NCBI GenBank assembly: GCA_964017235.1 | Contig: OZ024929.1 | Coordinates: forward strand, 60,297,603 to 60,361,602 | Source: Sabellastarte sp. h YS-2021 | Taxonomy: Eukaryota > Annelida > Polychaeta > Sabellida > Sabellidae | DNA: 64,000 bases | Direction: 5' to 3' | Part shown: positions 44,128 through 52,775 of the stretch, in pieces | How positions within the stretch are numbered: the stretch's first letter is position 1 | How the letters are laid out: each line of letters opens with the position of its first letter | Translations under genes and position numbers: made by a program | Notes under the pieces: generated by a model | What the model saw: the letters and a program-made list of their open reading frames with translations, nothing else | Told to the model about the DNA's origin: nothing | Database searches by the model: none

Positions 44128-44479
44128 ATTGTCCATTGGATAGGATGTATTAACGTAATAACATTGCAAATTTAATAAGTAAATTAAATTTTTACAAGTT
44201 AATACCCTATCCAATGGACACACAAGACCCTCCCAATCGACTATCACCTTACTAGGGGTCTCAGAGGGTTAGACAACGAAAAAGATGCTATGACATCAGC
44301 TTGTCTAGACAGGAAGGAAGTACGAGGCGCCATCTGGGGGATGCACACTACTGTGACCAGTCCTGCCGGTGGCTACACAGTACGTCTTTTTTGACGTTTG
44401 GCGGGCCAGTCTGCGACGACCGGATTAGCAATTGTCCATTGGATAGGGTATTAACTTATAAAAATTTAATTTACTTATT
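44128..44479. repeat. ICR and right ITR, DIRS copy 4
   Basis: ICR 44128-44220 (ATTGTCCATTGGATAGGATG ... CCTATCCAATGGAC, one base changed in GCAATAA to GTAATAA). The right ITR from AACGAAAAAGATGCTATGAC to the terminal TTTAATTTACTTATT, lacking the last ~9 bases. Confidence 0.9.
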
Positions 44480-44800
44480 GCCACATCGGTAATATTCTAA
44501 ACATTCAAACCATAATTCGACCATACAAATGAATATCAACATGGGAGAAGTCTTAAAGGTTCATAATTTTTAGTTTAATAAATTGTCCTGTTTTAATACT
44601 TTATATTTACATGCAGTTTCTTTCTCTTAGATGTTATTTTCTCTGCTTAAACATTATTTGGACACTGACACTGCTCTGAAAGTATCCCGTTCTTTTTACT
44701 GTTTCACTACTTCTGTATCTCATGGTGTTGAAAACTATTTTCCCAGGCTGTGGGGTAGGGCATCTCTGATGCTATTTTTTTTATATTGAAACTGAAAGTC
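44480..44800 (+). repeat. Dispersed repeat, inverted copy at 60.3-60.7 kb
   Basis: Contains CAAACCATAATTCGACCATA, TGTTTTAATACTTTATATTT, TCTCATGGTGTTGAAAACTA, and GGCTGTGGGGTAGGGCATCT then CTGATGCTATTTTTT. The reverse complements (GATGCCCGTACCCCACAGCC, CACCATGAGATACAGAAGTA) occur at 60385-60450. A partial direct copy is at 58850-59370. No coding potential. Confidence 0.75.
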
Positions 44801-45079
44801 TTCAATATCTCAGAGATGGTGTGAGATAGAATGCAGGGTATATGTAGTCATCAGGCACTTTTTGCCAAAATATATTTTTCCTGTCATTTTTGGAGACCAT
44901 CTTGAACTTATGCATAAAATGTATTCCGAACATTTTCCCAGGACACATTTATATTTTTCACATCTTTTTGTGAGATCAGCATCTATGCTGGGTATCTTAT
45001 GTGGATGCTTTGTCTCTTATGGCATTGTCTGCTGTCGTCACACTTTCATATCCGGACAATATTTCAAAAATGGCATAAC

Positions 45080-45650
45080 AGATTAAATTCAAATCTGGCA
45101 TGTGGATGTAATTTTTCATCAAGGTGTGCCCTTTTGTAAGGAGACCTTTAACTCCCAGTAGTAACATACTTATATTGAGTTTAAGTTGTTTTTGTCTTTC
45201 AAAAATTGGTTGACAGATTCAATTCAGATTTGGCTTGTAGTTGTAACTGGTTTTCAAAGTATGCCCTATTTTAAGGTGACCTTAAACTCTGATGTATAAA
45301 AGAATTCTATTTAGATTATTTTTTTTTTATTTTTCCAGAGTATACTGAAAATAACTTGAGAGATTTCATTCAAATTTTGTATATATATGTAACTGACCAT
45401 AGATAAGTGTCATACATTAAGGTGATCTTAAACTCGCACTAAGAACAGAATAGTATTCACTGTAAGTTTGGCAAATCTTTGAACAATATTTTAAGTACTC
45501 TGTAATTCTAGACATATGTAAGTGGTGGATGTAGCAAATATTGAACAGAACCCTTCATGAAAAGATGACCTTAAGCTCCCTCACAGATGCAAACTAACAT
45601 TGAGTTTAAGGTTGGAACAATTTTTTTTTGTGTGTGTGTGTGTTTCAAAG
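45080..45650 (+). repeat. Decayed tandem units with AAGGTGACCTTAAACTC motifs
   Basis: Roughly four units (near 45090, 45210, 45370, 45510), each with 'CAAATCTGGCATGTGGATGT'-like and 'AAGGTGACCTTAAACTC'-like blocks, related to 29880-31195 and 63240-64000. 44801-45079 holds nothing recognised. A (GT)n stretch is at 45630. Confidence 0.5.
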
Positions 45651-45792
45651 ATATTTGATGTGGCAATTGAGATTTCTTCATTAACATTAATCATGTAAAT
45701 ATATCTAGACTAGGGCAGGGTCAGTAGCATATTTTCTATTTCGGTATCCCGCCAGTGTAAAACCGTACCGATTCCAGGATACCAAAAGAAGA

Positions 45793-46015
45793 TTTTATTG
45801 CGTTAATACATCCTATCCAATGGACGTTAATACATCCTATCCAATGGACAATTGCTTTATCGGTCGGCGCGATCCCGCCAAACGCCAGAAAAAGACGTCC
45901 TGTATATAATACCGGCAGGACCGTTCAGGAGAGTGTATTCGCCAGGTAGCGCATTGTACTTCCTTCCTGTCTAGACAGCATGACGTCATAGCATCTTTTT
46001 CGTTTGGCGCATGGA
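45793..46015 (+). repeat. Left ITR, DIRS copy 5, with a 24-bp duplication
   Basis: Starts TTTTATTGCG. Then GTTAATACATCCTATCCAAT plus GGAC is present twice in a row (45801-45848) where other copies have it once. It continues GCCAGAAAAAGACGTCCTGT, CCTGTCTAGACAGCATGACG, TCATAGCATCTTTTTCGTTT. Confidence 0.92.
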
Positions 46016-46118
46016 GAGTGTGGACGTGTTTTCAATGAAGACGTTTTTTTTTATCTGTACAACAAATTCAACCATTTCATTTTTACTTCCAAATATTTCT
46101 ACTGATCTATCTACCATC

Positions 46119-47776
46119 ATGTCGTCCCCAGGACAGAAACGCGGCACATGTGGCCATGTTATGGCTAGCTTTGACGGCCAATTCAAATGTGCAAGATGTC
46201 GGGACAAGGTGGTGGGAGAAGACGCCTGTGTTCTCAAGAAAGACTGTAACATTTGCAAAGGGTTTACCCCTGAGCAGATTCTGCAATTGGCCACCCCCAC
46301 TTACAGAGAACGCAAGAGTAAAGAAAAGAAGTTGGTTTCGTCCTCCCCTGCTCCCACTCTCATGGACCCTTCACACGTGAGTGTGCTGGGTAAAGTGGAG
46401 GGGGACAAGGTTTTACACCCTGAAACCACACCAGCTGCGAAGAAGAGTAAACGCAGTGATTCACCCAAGCCCTCTGCCAGCAAGAAGAAGTCCAGCACTA
46501 GTAGCAGACCTTCAGCAGACGACCTGAAGAAACTGGATGATAAATGGGCAGAGAGGTTCTCCCGGCTGGAAGCCATGCTGTTAGCCAAGTCTTTCACTGT
46601 ACTGGTTGAACCGGTTGTGGCAGAAGTCACCACCAGCCAGAAGCCTTTTTCTGACCCTGTTGCTAGCACCAGCAGTCTGGCTAGAGAGAGTACCGGTTCC
46701 AGCCTTGTTCAGGCCACCGGTGAGGCTGTAGATGAGATGCAGACTGCCAGCCAGCCTCTTGAGGCTAACGGTGCCGGGACAGCAACCCAGCCTGTTCAGG
46801 CCCCCGGTTCAGTCCCTGATGTACAGCCATCCGGTGAAAGAGATCTCAGTGCAGCATCTGATAGTGAGGGTGACCAGCACAGTGTTACCGGTTCCCTGTC
46901 TAATGAGAACTACCGGTACGGGTCCCCAGACAGAGACCTCCCCAGGGAAGAGGCTGCAGATCAGGAACTTTCAGAGGAGGCCAATTATCGAGAGACAATG
47001 AGAGGTATTAGAAGTTTTATGGGTTGGCACAAGATCCCAGAGTTCGAGACTGTGTCCTCTTCTGATGACAACCCTTTTGCCGGTGCACGTGTACAGCCAA
47101 CAGTCGGGTTGCACGTCGAAACCTTCCTTCTGCCCCACCCTCCTGGGCCTTCAGCCAGGACATGCTCAGGTGTTGGGAGAGAGCAGCACGTGAACAGACG
47201 GTTATGTGTAATCAGGCTGCTGGTTTGTCAAGGTGTTTGACCAGGGTTCTGCTCAGCTGAAAACCCTACATCTGGACAAGAAGGGCAAGTCGTCTGAAAG
47301 AACGAAACAGGCTATTGATGAACTAGACTTGTGACCTTCAACCGGACAATATCTCAAGCCATGGCCAGAACTATGCAAGATTTGTCAGAAGGGGTTTTTA
47401 TCAGCATGGCCAACTTCACACTGGCGCGCAGGGACAGTTACTTAGAGTATTTACATGCCGGTGTGAAGCAAGATACTCTGAACACCTTGAGAATGTCTCC
47501 AGTACATCTTAACTCACTGTTCCCGGATCAGCTTTCACCAAGGCTGAGGAAGAAATCTGCAGAAGTGAGGAGAGGCGCTCTGCTGGCCAGTCACACAGAT
47601 GTCAAGGACGTTTCCACCCTTACGCTTCTAGTGACAAGTCTGCTAGTCATCTGGACCAGAAGTCCGGTGTCCCCGCATGGAAACAGATAAGGGACAAGCA
47701 ACAGTCAAGGAAAGGTCGTGGCAAGGCCTCAACATTCTCCCAGAAGCCGGCTAAGGGTTCCAAGCCACGTAAATGA
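46119..47776 (+). pseudogene. DIRS gag protein, internally deleted (copy 5)
   Basis: ATG 46119 starts MSSPGQKRGTCGHVMASFDG with the Cys motif CARCRDKVVGEDAC, CNICKGFTPEQILQL. Ser/Pro-rich, CCGGT-rich linker; YRETMRGIRSFMGWHKIPEF near 46990. Around 47090 about 200 codons are missing (no NLPTDEW or GYPSR block) and the frame changes. QDMLRCWERAAREQTV and NQAAGLSRC are readable at 47160-47230, then GVFISMANFTLARRDSYLEY (47390-47450) in a further frame. It ends with a basic tail at TGA 47774-47776. The in-frame ATG at 46011 lies in the ITR, so I prefer 46119. Confidence 0.8.
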
Positions 47777-47874
47777 CAATCACTGTGTAAATTCTGTGAC
47801 CGGTCAGAAGAACTCCGTTTGTGTTTACCGGTCAGACAGGCTTGAACCCACCTCCAGTTGTAGCCGGGGACAAG

Positions 47875-48140
47875 AAAGTGACTTTAAATTTGAATGTAGA
47901 CTTTTGTGTTGCAAATGCTCATATTGTCACCAGGTTGTCACAAAGGAAAGCCATAAATCCCAATTGTTGTCAAATGTACACAGAAATAAAATATGTGAAA
48001 GATGTTTCCTGTGTAGGTCACTTGAGTTCTGTAAATCTTGTCACAAATGCCCCACCTGTTGTCACCAATCCACCTGTAGGGGCAAGGTTACACAAGTGTT
48101 GGGAGAAGTGGGAAGCTCTGGGTTCGAGTCCAAAAGTAAT
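47875..48140 (+). CDS. Cysteine-rich module overlapping the RT N-terminus (copy 5)
   Basis: Within a frame open from 47718 to 48683: FECRLLCCKCSYCHQV, then KICERCFLCRSLEFCKSCHK, CPTCC and STCRGK. Cys spacing is the same as in copies 2 and 6 apart from the first pair. RT is read in the next frame over the same bases. Downstream the frame stays open over fingers and palm (to 48683), is open again from 48747, and reaches the YR. See the finding on overprinting. Confidence 0.55.
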
Positions 48141-49780
48141 CACCACACTGAGAGAGGGCTATACCCTCCCCTTCCGGTTCAGACCAAACTTGACCAGGTC
48201 ACCAAGTGTAATAAGCAACTACCACAATCCAGCCAAACAGGCCCACCTTTTAGAGGCACTGTATCAGCTGGTGAACAAAAATGCAGTAGAACCGGTAGCA
48301 AACCAAAACTGACTGGGCTTTTACAACCGGCTATTTTTGGTACCCAAACCCAACAACCGGTGGAGACCTATCCTGGACCTGAGCACCTTGAACACCTTTT
48401 TGAACACAGAGTCGTTCAAGATGGAGACCCCAGAGACAATAACAACCTCCTTACAGGCAGGGGAGTGGGTCACTTCCATAGACTTCAAAGGCGCGTACTT
48501 CCACATACCTATTCACAGTCAGTCCAGGAAGTACATGCGTTTTCACCTCCAAGGTCGGTCCTACCAATTCAAAGCCCTACCCTTTGGCCTCTCCACAGCT
48601 CCCATGGAGTTCACAGTGGTGACCAAAGAGGTCAAACTCATGGCACTGCAGAAGGGTATAAGGATCCACCAGTACCTAGATGACTGGTTGGTGAGAGCCT
48701 CTACCCACGAAACCTGTCTCCAACATACACAGACCTTGGTAGTTCTTTGCCAAGATCTAGGTTGGCTAGTGAACAAGGAGAAGTCAGAACTGGTTCCAAA
48801 ACAGGTTTTCAACTTCGTAGGTTACCAGTTCGATCTGAAAGAGGGCAAGATCAGACCCACACCAGATCGTTGGCAGGCCTTGACAGACAAGATCCAGTCA
48901 ATACTGTCCGGTCTGGTATGCCCGGTCCGACAGTTCATGTCCCTCATAGGTCTTCTCACAGCAACAGAAAAGCAAGTCCTCCTAGACTTCACATGAGGTC
49001 TATACAGTGGCACTTGAAAAACAACTGGAGGGTCCCAGAATCACTAGACAAGGTGATCCCAGTCCCCAGGTCCACCCCCACCTAAGGTGGTGGCTGGAGG
49101 AAAGCAATGTGCTACCAGGTCAACTATTACACCCTCTAAAACATGCTCTGCAAATATATACAGACGCATCAAAAGAAGGGTGGGGCGCTCACTTAGACGA
49201 GCACACTGCAAGGGGAATTTGGTCCCTTCCAGACAGCAAGTTGCACATAAACCACCTAGAGCTAAAAGCAGTCTTTCTAGCTCTAAAAGAGTTTCAAAAC
49301 CTCTGCTGCAACAAGACAGTACTGATAGCTACAGACAACACAACAGTGGTTGCCTATATCAACAAAGAGGGGGGAATGAAATCGGGCTCCCTGTGTGCCC
49401 TACTGTGGAGAATCCTGTCCTGGTGCACCAGGAAGCAGGTGACCCTCAGGGCACGTCACATCCCCAGCCGGCTGAACGTGATAGCAGACAAGCTATCCAG
49501 ACTGGGCCAGACCATTCAAACAGAGTGGTCACTTCATCCAGAAGTGTTCAAAGCTATATGCTCCCGGTGGCACCAGCCTCAAGTAGATCTGTTTGCCACC
49601 AGGTTCCACAACAAACTGCCACAGTTTGTGTCACCGGTCCCAGACCCCCAGGCATGTGCAGTCGATGCACTCAGCCTTTCCTGGGAGGACCTGGACCCAT
49701 ATGCCTTTCCACCAGCAGCCATCTTGGGCAAAGTGGTGGAAAAGTTACAGGACTATACCCTTGCAACAGGATAATCCTGA
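48050..49780 (+). pseudogene. DIRS RT-RNase H-Dam-like polyprotein (copy 5)
   Basis: N-terminus PPVGARLHKCWEKW, LREGYTLPFR. A TGA at 48310-48312 interrupts the frame before FYNRLFLVPKPNNRWRPILD. Then WVTSIDFKGAYFHIPI, LPFGLSTAPMEF, YLDD (48673-48684), FVGYQFDLKEGKIRPT. A deletion shifts the frame near 48985 (ATEKQVLLDF). RNase H is complete in the frame 49007-49774: YTDASKEGWGAH, LELKAVFLAL, ATDNTTVVAYINK, IADKLSR. Dam-like: VDLFATRFHNKLPQFVS, DLDPYAFPPAAILGKV. Another shift near 49765 leads to ILIAPGWPNMPWFWDLV. One nonsense and two shifts, with all catalytic motifs retained. Confidence 0.88.
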
Positions 49781-49789
49781 TTGCACCGG

Positions 49790-50989
49790 GATGGCCCAAC
49801 ATGCCCTGGTTCTGGGATCTAGTGGCAATGTCCAGTCAGATCCCACTGTGTCTGCCCAACATACCCAACTTAGTGTCTCAGCCATTCAACCAGGTCCTTC
49901 ACAGGAACCTGTCAAATCTGAATCTACATGCCTGGCTTCAGCTATCAAGGAGCAAGGCTTCTCTGAGGTAGTGGCAGCACGAATTGAGGCTCCTCAAAGA
50001 GGATCAACCAGATCTGTCTATGAGGCAAAGTGGACCATTTTTACAAGTGGTGCCTCTGTAATCAGGTGGACTTCAGGGCACCACCTCTGAAAGCCATTGC
50101 TGACTTCCTCCTGCACTTGTTTCAGGACAAGAAGTTGCAACCAGACACTATTGACGGCTACAGATCAGCTATTGCTGAGAAAATTGGGCAATGTCACCAT
50201 TTATGTCAGCAAAGATGAGAATCTCACTCGTCTCCTGGATAGTTTCCATAGAGACAGACCCAAGGGCAGGAGGGGCATCCCCTCCTGGAACCTCTCTGGT
50301 GCTGCACCAGTTAACAAAGGCTCCCTTTGAACCCCTGAAAGAGGCCTCCTTGAAACACTTGACCTTCAAGACTGATGGCCTTGGGTTCTGGTAAATGCAG
50401 GAGTGAGATCCATGCTTGGTTACATAAGAATATCAGACACCAGTCAGACTGGTCTAAGGTGTCCTTGTACCCTTCACCCAGCTTTCTATCCAAGAATCAG
50501 CTGACTAAGGAGGGTCCAGATAGTGTGGCCCCAGTGGTCATACCAGCCCTGGCCCCTTCTCTGGATAAGCCACTCAAAGGTGACAGGTCCCTATGTCCAG
50601 TTAGAGCCCTGCGCTACTACTTGGACAGGACCTCAGATCTTAGGCAGAATAAGGAGCTGGTCTTTGTCTCCTTCAAGAAAGGTTTTGACAAAGACATCTC
50701 TCCTGCCACCATCTCCTCATGGATCAAACAGACTGTGATCTATGAGCTCTCTGACCAGGAGGCCCTCACCTTGCATCAGGTTAAAGCCCATGATGTCAGG
50801 GCCTTTGCTGCCTCTAAGGCTTTCCAATCAGGAGTCTCCTTAGAGCAGATTTTGTCAGCCTGCCACTGGAAGTCTCATAACACCTTCACTCAGTTTTATT
50901 TGAAGGATGTTGCCTGGGCTGACTCAGAACTTTTCCATCTGGGACCTGTTGTGGCTGCCCAACAGGTGCAGCACCAAGCCCAGAAATGA
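49790..50989 (+). pseudogene. DIRS tyrosine recombinase, catalytic residues intact (copy 5)
   Basis: SAIKEQGFSEVVAARIEAPQ and STRSVYEAKWT (to about 50040), shifts near 50040, 50190 and 50340, then one clean frame 50375-50989 with the whole catalytic domain: Arg in CRSEIHAW (50399-50401), CPVRALRYYLDRT, HDVRAFAAS (His 50789-50791, Arg 50798-50800), CHWKSHNTFTQFYLKD with Tyr at 50897-50899, and the C-terminal FHLGPVVAAQQ. In DIRS elements this enzyme joins the circular cDNA to the genome without target duplications. Only the N-terminal half is frameshifted here. Confidence 0.88.
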
Positions 50990-51183
50990 GGAGATGTGTA
51001 TATATGTAAATATGTACATGCTGTAAATATGTAAAGATGTACATCATGTAAATATGTACACAATGTATACAAAAAATACAAACTCTGATTTGCTTCCCTA
51101 GGGAAATTTATTTTCATGGGACTGAACTCAGCCCCTCTCTCTCTCTCTTTCCTTCTCTCAGAACTCTCCTGAGAAAAGAAAAA

Positions 51184-51210
51184 GGGGGGGGGGGGGGGGG
51201 GGGGGGGGGG
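51184..51210 (+). repeat. Poly-G tract after YR (copy 5)
   Basis: About 27 G after GAGAAAAGAAAAA, preceded by a CTCTCTCTCTTTCCTTCTCT tract. Same position as in the other copies. Confidence 0.9.
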
Positions 51211-51371
51211 CAATGTCGGTAGACTTCCGGGTAACCGGTTAGTCGGTAGCCGACCTGGACCTCACAGGGTTCTATGACCCTAGGTCAAATGGGACTTCTC
51301 AATTTGTTTATTATGAGTTCACTTGAGTCCCTAGCAGCTTACCCGCCTTTCAAGCGGTAGTTATTCAGCAA

Positions 51372-51735
51372 TTGTCCATTGGATAGGATGTATTAACGCA
51401 ATAAAATTGCAAATTTAATGAGTAAATTAAATTTTTATAAGTTAATACCCTATCCAATGGACAGTCAAGGCCCACCCAACCAGCCCCGCTACCAGCTTAC
51501 TAGGGGTCTTACAAGGATTGGACATGAAAAAGATGCTATGACGTCACGCTGTCTAGACAGGAAGGAAGTACGATGCACCACCTGGCGAATACACTCTCCT
51601 GACCGGTCTTGCCGGTATTATATACAGGACGTTTTTTTCTGGTGTTTGGCGGGACCGGTCACGACGACCGGTAAAGCAATTGTCCATTGGATAGGGTATT
51701 AACTTATAAAAATTTAATTTACTTATTAAATTTGC
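51372..51735. repeat. ICR and right ITR, DIRS copy 5
   Basis: ICR 51372-51464 (ATTGTCCATTGGATAGGATG, TATTAACGCAATAAAATTGC ... CCTATCCAATGGAC). Right ITR about 51525-51735, ending TAACTTATAAAAATTTAATT, TACTTATTAAATTTGC. Confidence 0.95.
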
Positions 51736-52121
51736 AAAATTGTGTTCTAGTATATCCCCAATTGAGTTGGCCCACCAAGAGGAAATATGATTTGCGAAAA
51801 GAAAACATTGCTGTTTTTAAAGAAATCACTATAATGGTGCTAAAATATATAAAAATATGGGATAAAAGTTTGAAATTTCTTCAGATTTGAGGCTTGTTTC
51901 TAATACTTTACGGTTCCTCACAATATTATACCGAAAGAGTATCGAAAAATTATCAAAATACCGGCTGTAAAGTGTCACCACAGTGTTGAAGTGAATTGGT
52001 CTTGATACCGAGATACCGGTGTTACCGAACCTGCCCTAATCTTGACCCAAAAATAAGTCTCTTTTGTAAGGTTGCACTACATTAGGAACCTTCATGACCT
52101 CTCTGTTTCATATTTTTGCAG

Positions 52122-52285
52122 GATATTGGGTACTATGATGACCATTCTAACAGTACAGGTGCTCTGTGTACCAGATTGGCCACTGATGCATCCGCTGTGC
52201 AGGGAGCCACTGGAGTCCGCCTTGGCACTGTCTGTATGAGCTTTGCTGCCATTGGCACAGGAATCATCATTGGCTTCATATACAG
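52122..52285 (+). CDS. ABCB-type ABC transporter, exon B (second transmembrane domain)
   Basis: 164 bases, [52 protein letters not shown]. It is preceded by TATTTTTGCAG. It continues exon A directly (…SLLRQ to DIGYYDD), as in P-glycoproteins where 'RQ' meets 'DVSWFDD'. It carries the intracellular helix with TRLATDA and the next membrane helix. The end is most simply TACAG followed by GCAAGT, a GC-AG intron. A weaker GT donor four bases further (CAA/GTGAAG) is the alternative. The next exon was not found up to 64000, so the following intron may exceed 11.7 kb. Confidence 0.9.
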
Positions 52286-52483
52286 GCAAGTGAAGTGCAC
52301 CAGTGATGTACAGATACATTTTTGGCATTATAACACCTCTAGAGGATTCTTATCTTTTGCCATTTTATTCTATAATGCAGCTTCTTTGTGTATGTGTGTT
52401 ATATTTTTAATGCAAAATTTCAAAACTTTGCCCTCATAAAACTTTATGGCAGCCTTAAAATCCCAACAATGCTTACATAGTAT

Positions 52484-52680
52484 TTTTATTGCATTAATAC
52501 AACTAACCTAGAAGACTGATGCATTTGTCCAAACGTTAGAAAAAAACGTCCTGAGCTGGGCTCTGGTTGGGACCGGTAGTGTCCCATTCATTCGCCAGGT
52601 GGCTGTATAGCCTCCCTGCTGGTGTATTGCGCATGATTGCACATGCACTCCTCCTCTTTTTGTTTGGCGCCTATCAAGTA
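52484..52680 (+). repeat. Left ITR, DIRS copy 6
   Basis: TTTTATTGCATTAATACAAC, then CCAAACGTTAGAAAAAAACG, TCCTGAGCTGGGCTCTGGTT, CATTCGCCAGGTGGCTG, and TCTTTTTGTTTGGCGCCTAT. Same plan as family 2 (AAACG-AGAAAAA-CGTCCTG; CTTTTT-GTTTGGCGC). No matching right ITR exists. Confidence 0.8.
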
Positions 52681-52775
52681 AAACGCTGGAGATTTAAGAG
52701 ACAAAAATTCTAATTTTGTGTGTACACTGTGTATATTTCTGGAATGTTATTGGATAAGTTTGTTTATAAAGTATC

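Larger units (their letters stand above)
41430..44479 (+). mobile_element. DIRS copy 4 (family 2), 5'-truncated
   Basis: No left ITR or gag. It starts within RT and keeps RNase H, Dam-like part, YR, poly-G (43959-43972), ICR (44128-44220) and right ITR (about 44272-44479). Copy 3's right end lies directly upstream. Either copy 3 inserted into copy 4 and removed its front, or a recombination joined them. Confidence 0.85.
45793..51735 (+). mobile_element. DIRS-type retrotransposon copy 5 (family 2), most complete
   Basis: 5.9 kb with left ITR, gag, Cys-rich frame, RT-RNase H, Dam-like part, YR with all catalytic residues, poly-G, ICR and right ITR. Lesions: a gag deletion, one RT stop, and several single-base shifts. 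It inserted into a hAT MITE in the ABCB intron, in the same orientation as the host gene. Confidence 0.92.
45703..52046. mobile_element. hAT-type MITE split by DIRS copy 5
   Basis: The left terminus TAGGGCAGGGTCAGTAGCA starts at 45711. The right terminus, reverse-complemented, TAGGGCAGGTTCGGTAACA, ends at 52038. Flanking octamers ATCTAGAC (45703-45710) and ATCTTGAC (52039-52046) match 7 of 8, the 8-bp duplication expected of hAT transposons. Without the DIRS insertion the element is 385 bp, with CGGTATC motifs in both arms. It ends 83 bases before ABCB exon B. Confidence 0.8.

Noticed and set aside
35839..51735. Classification as Ngaro-type (split direct repeats)
   Set aside because: The ends are inverted and the internal copy is a complementary junction, not A1-B1-A2-B2 direct repeats.
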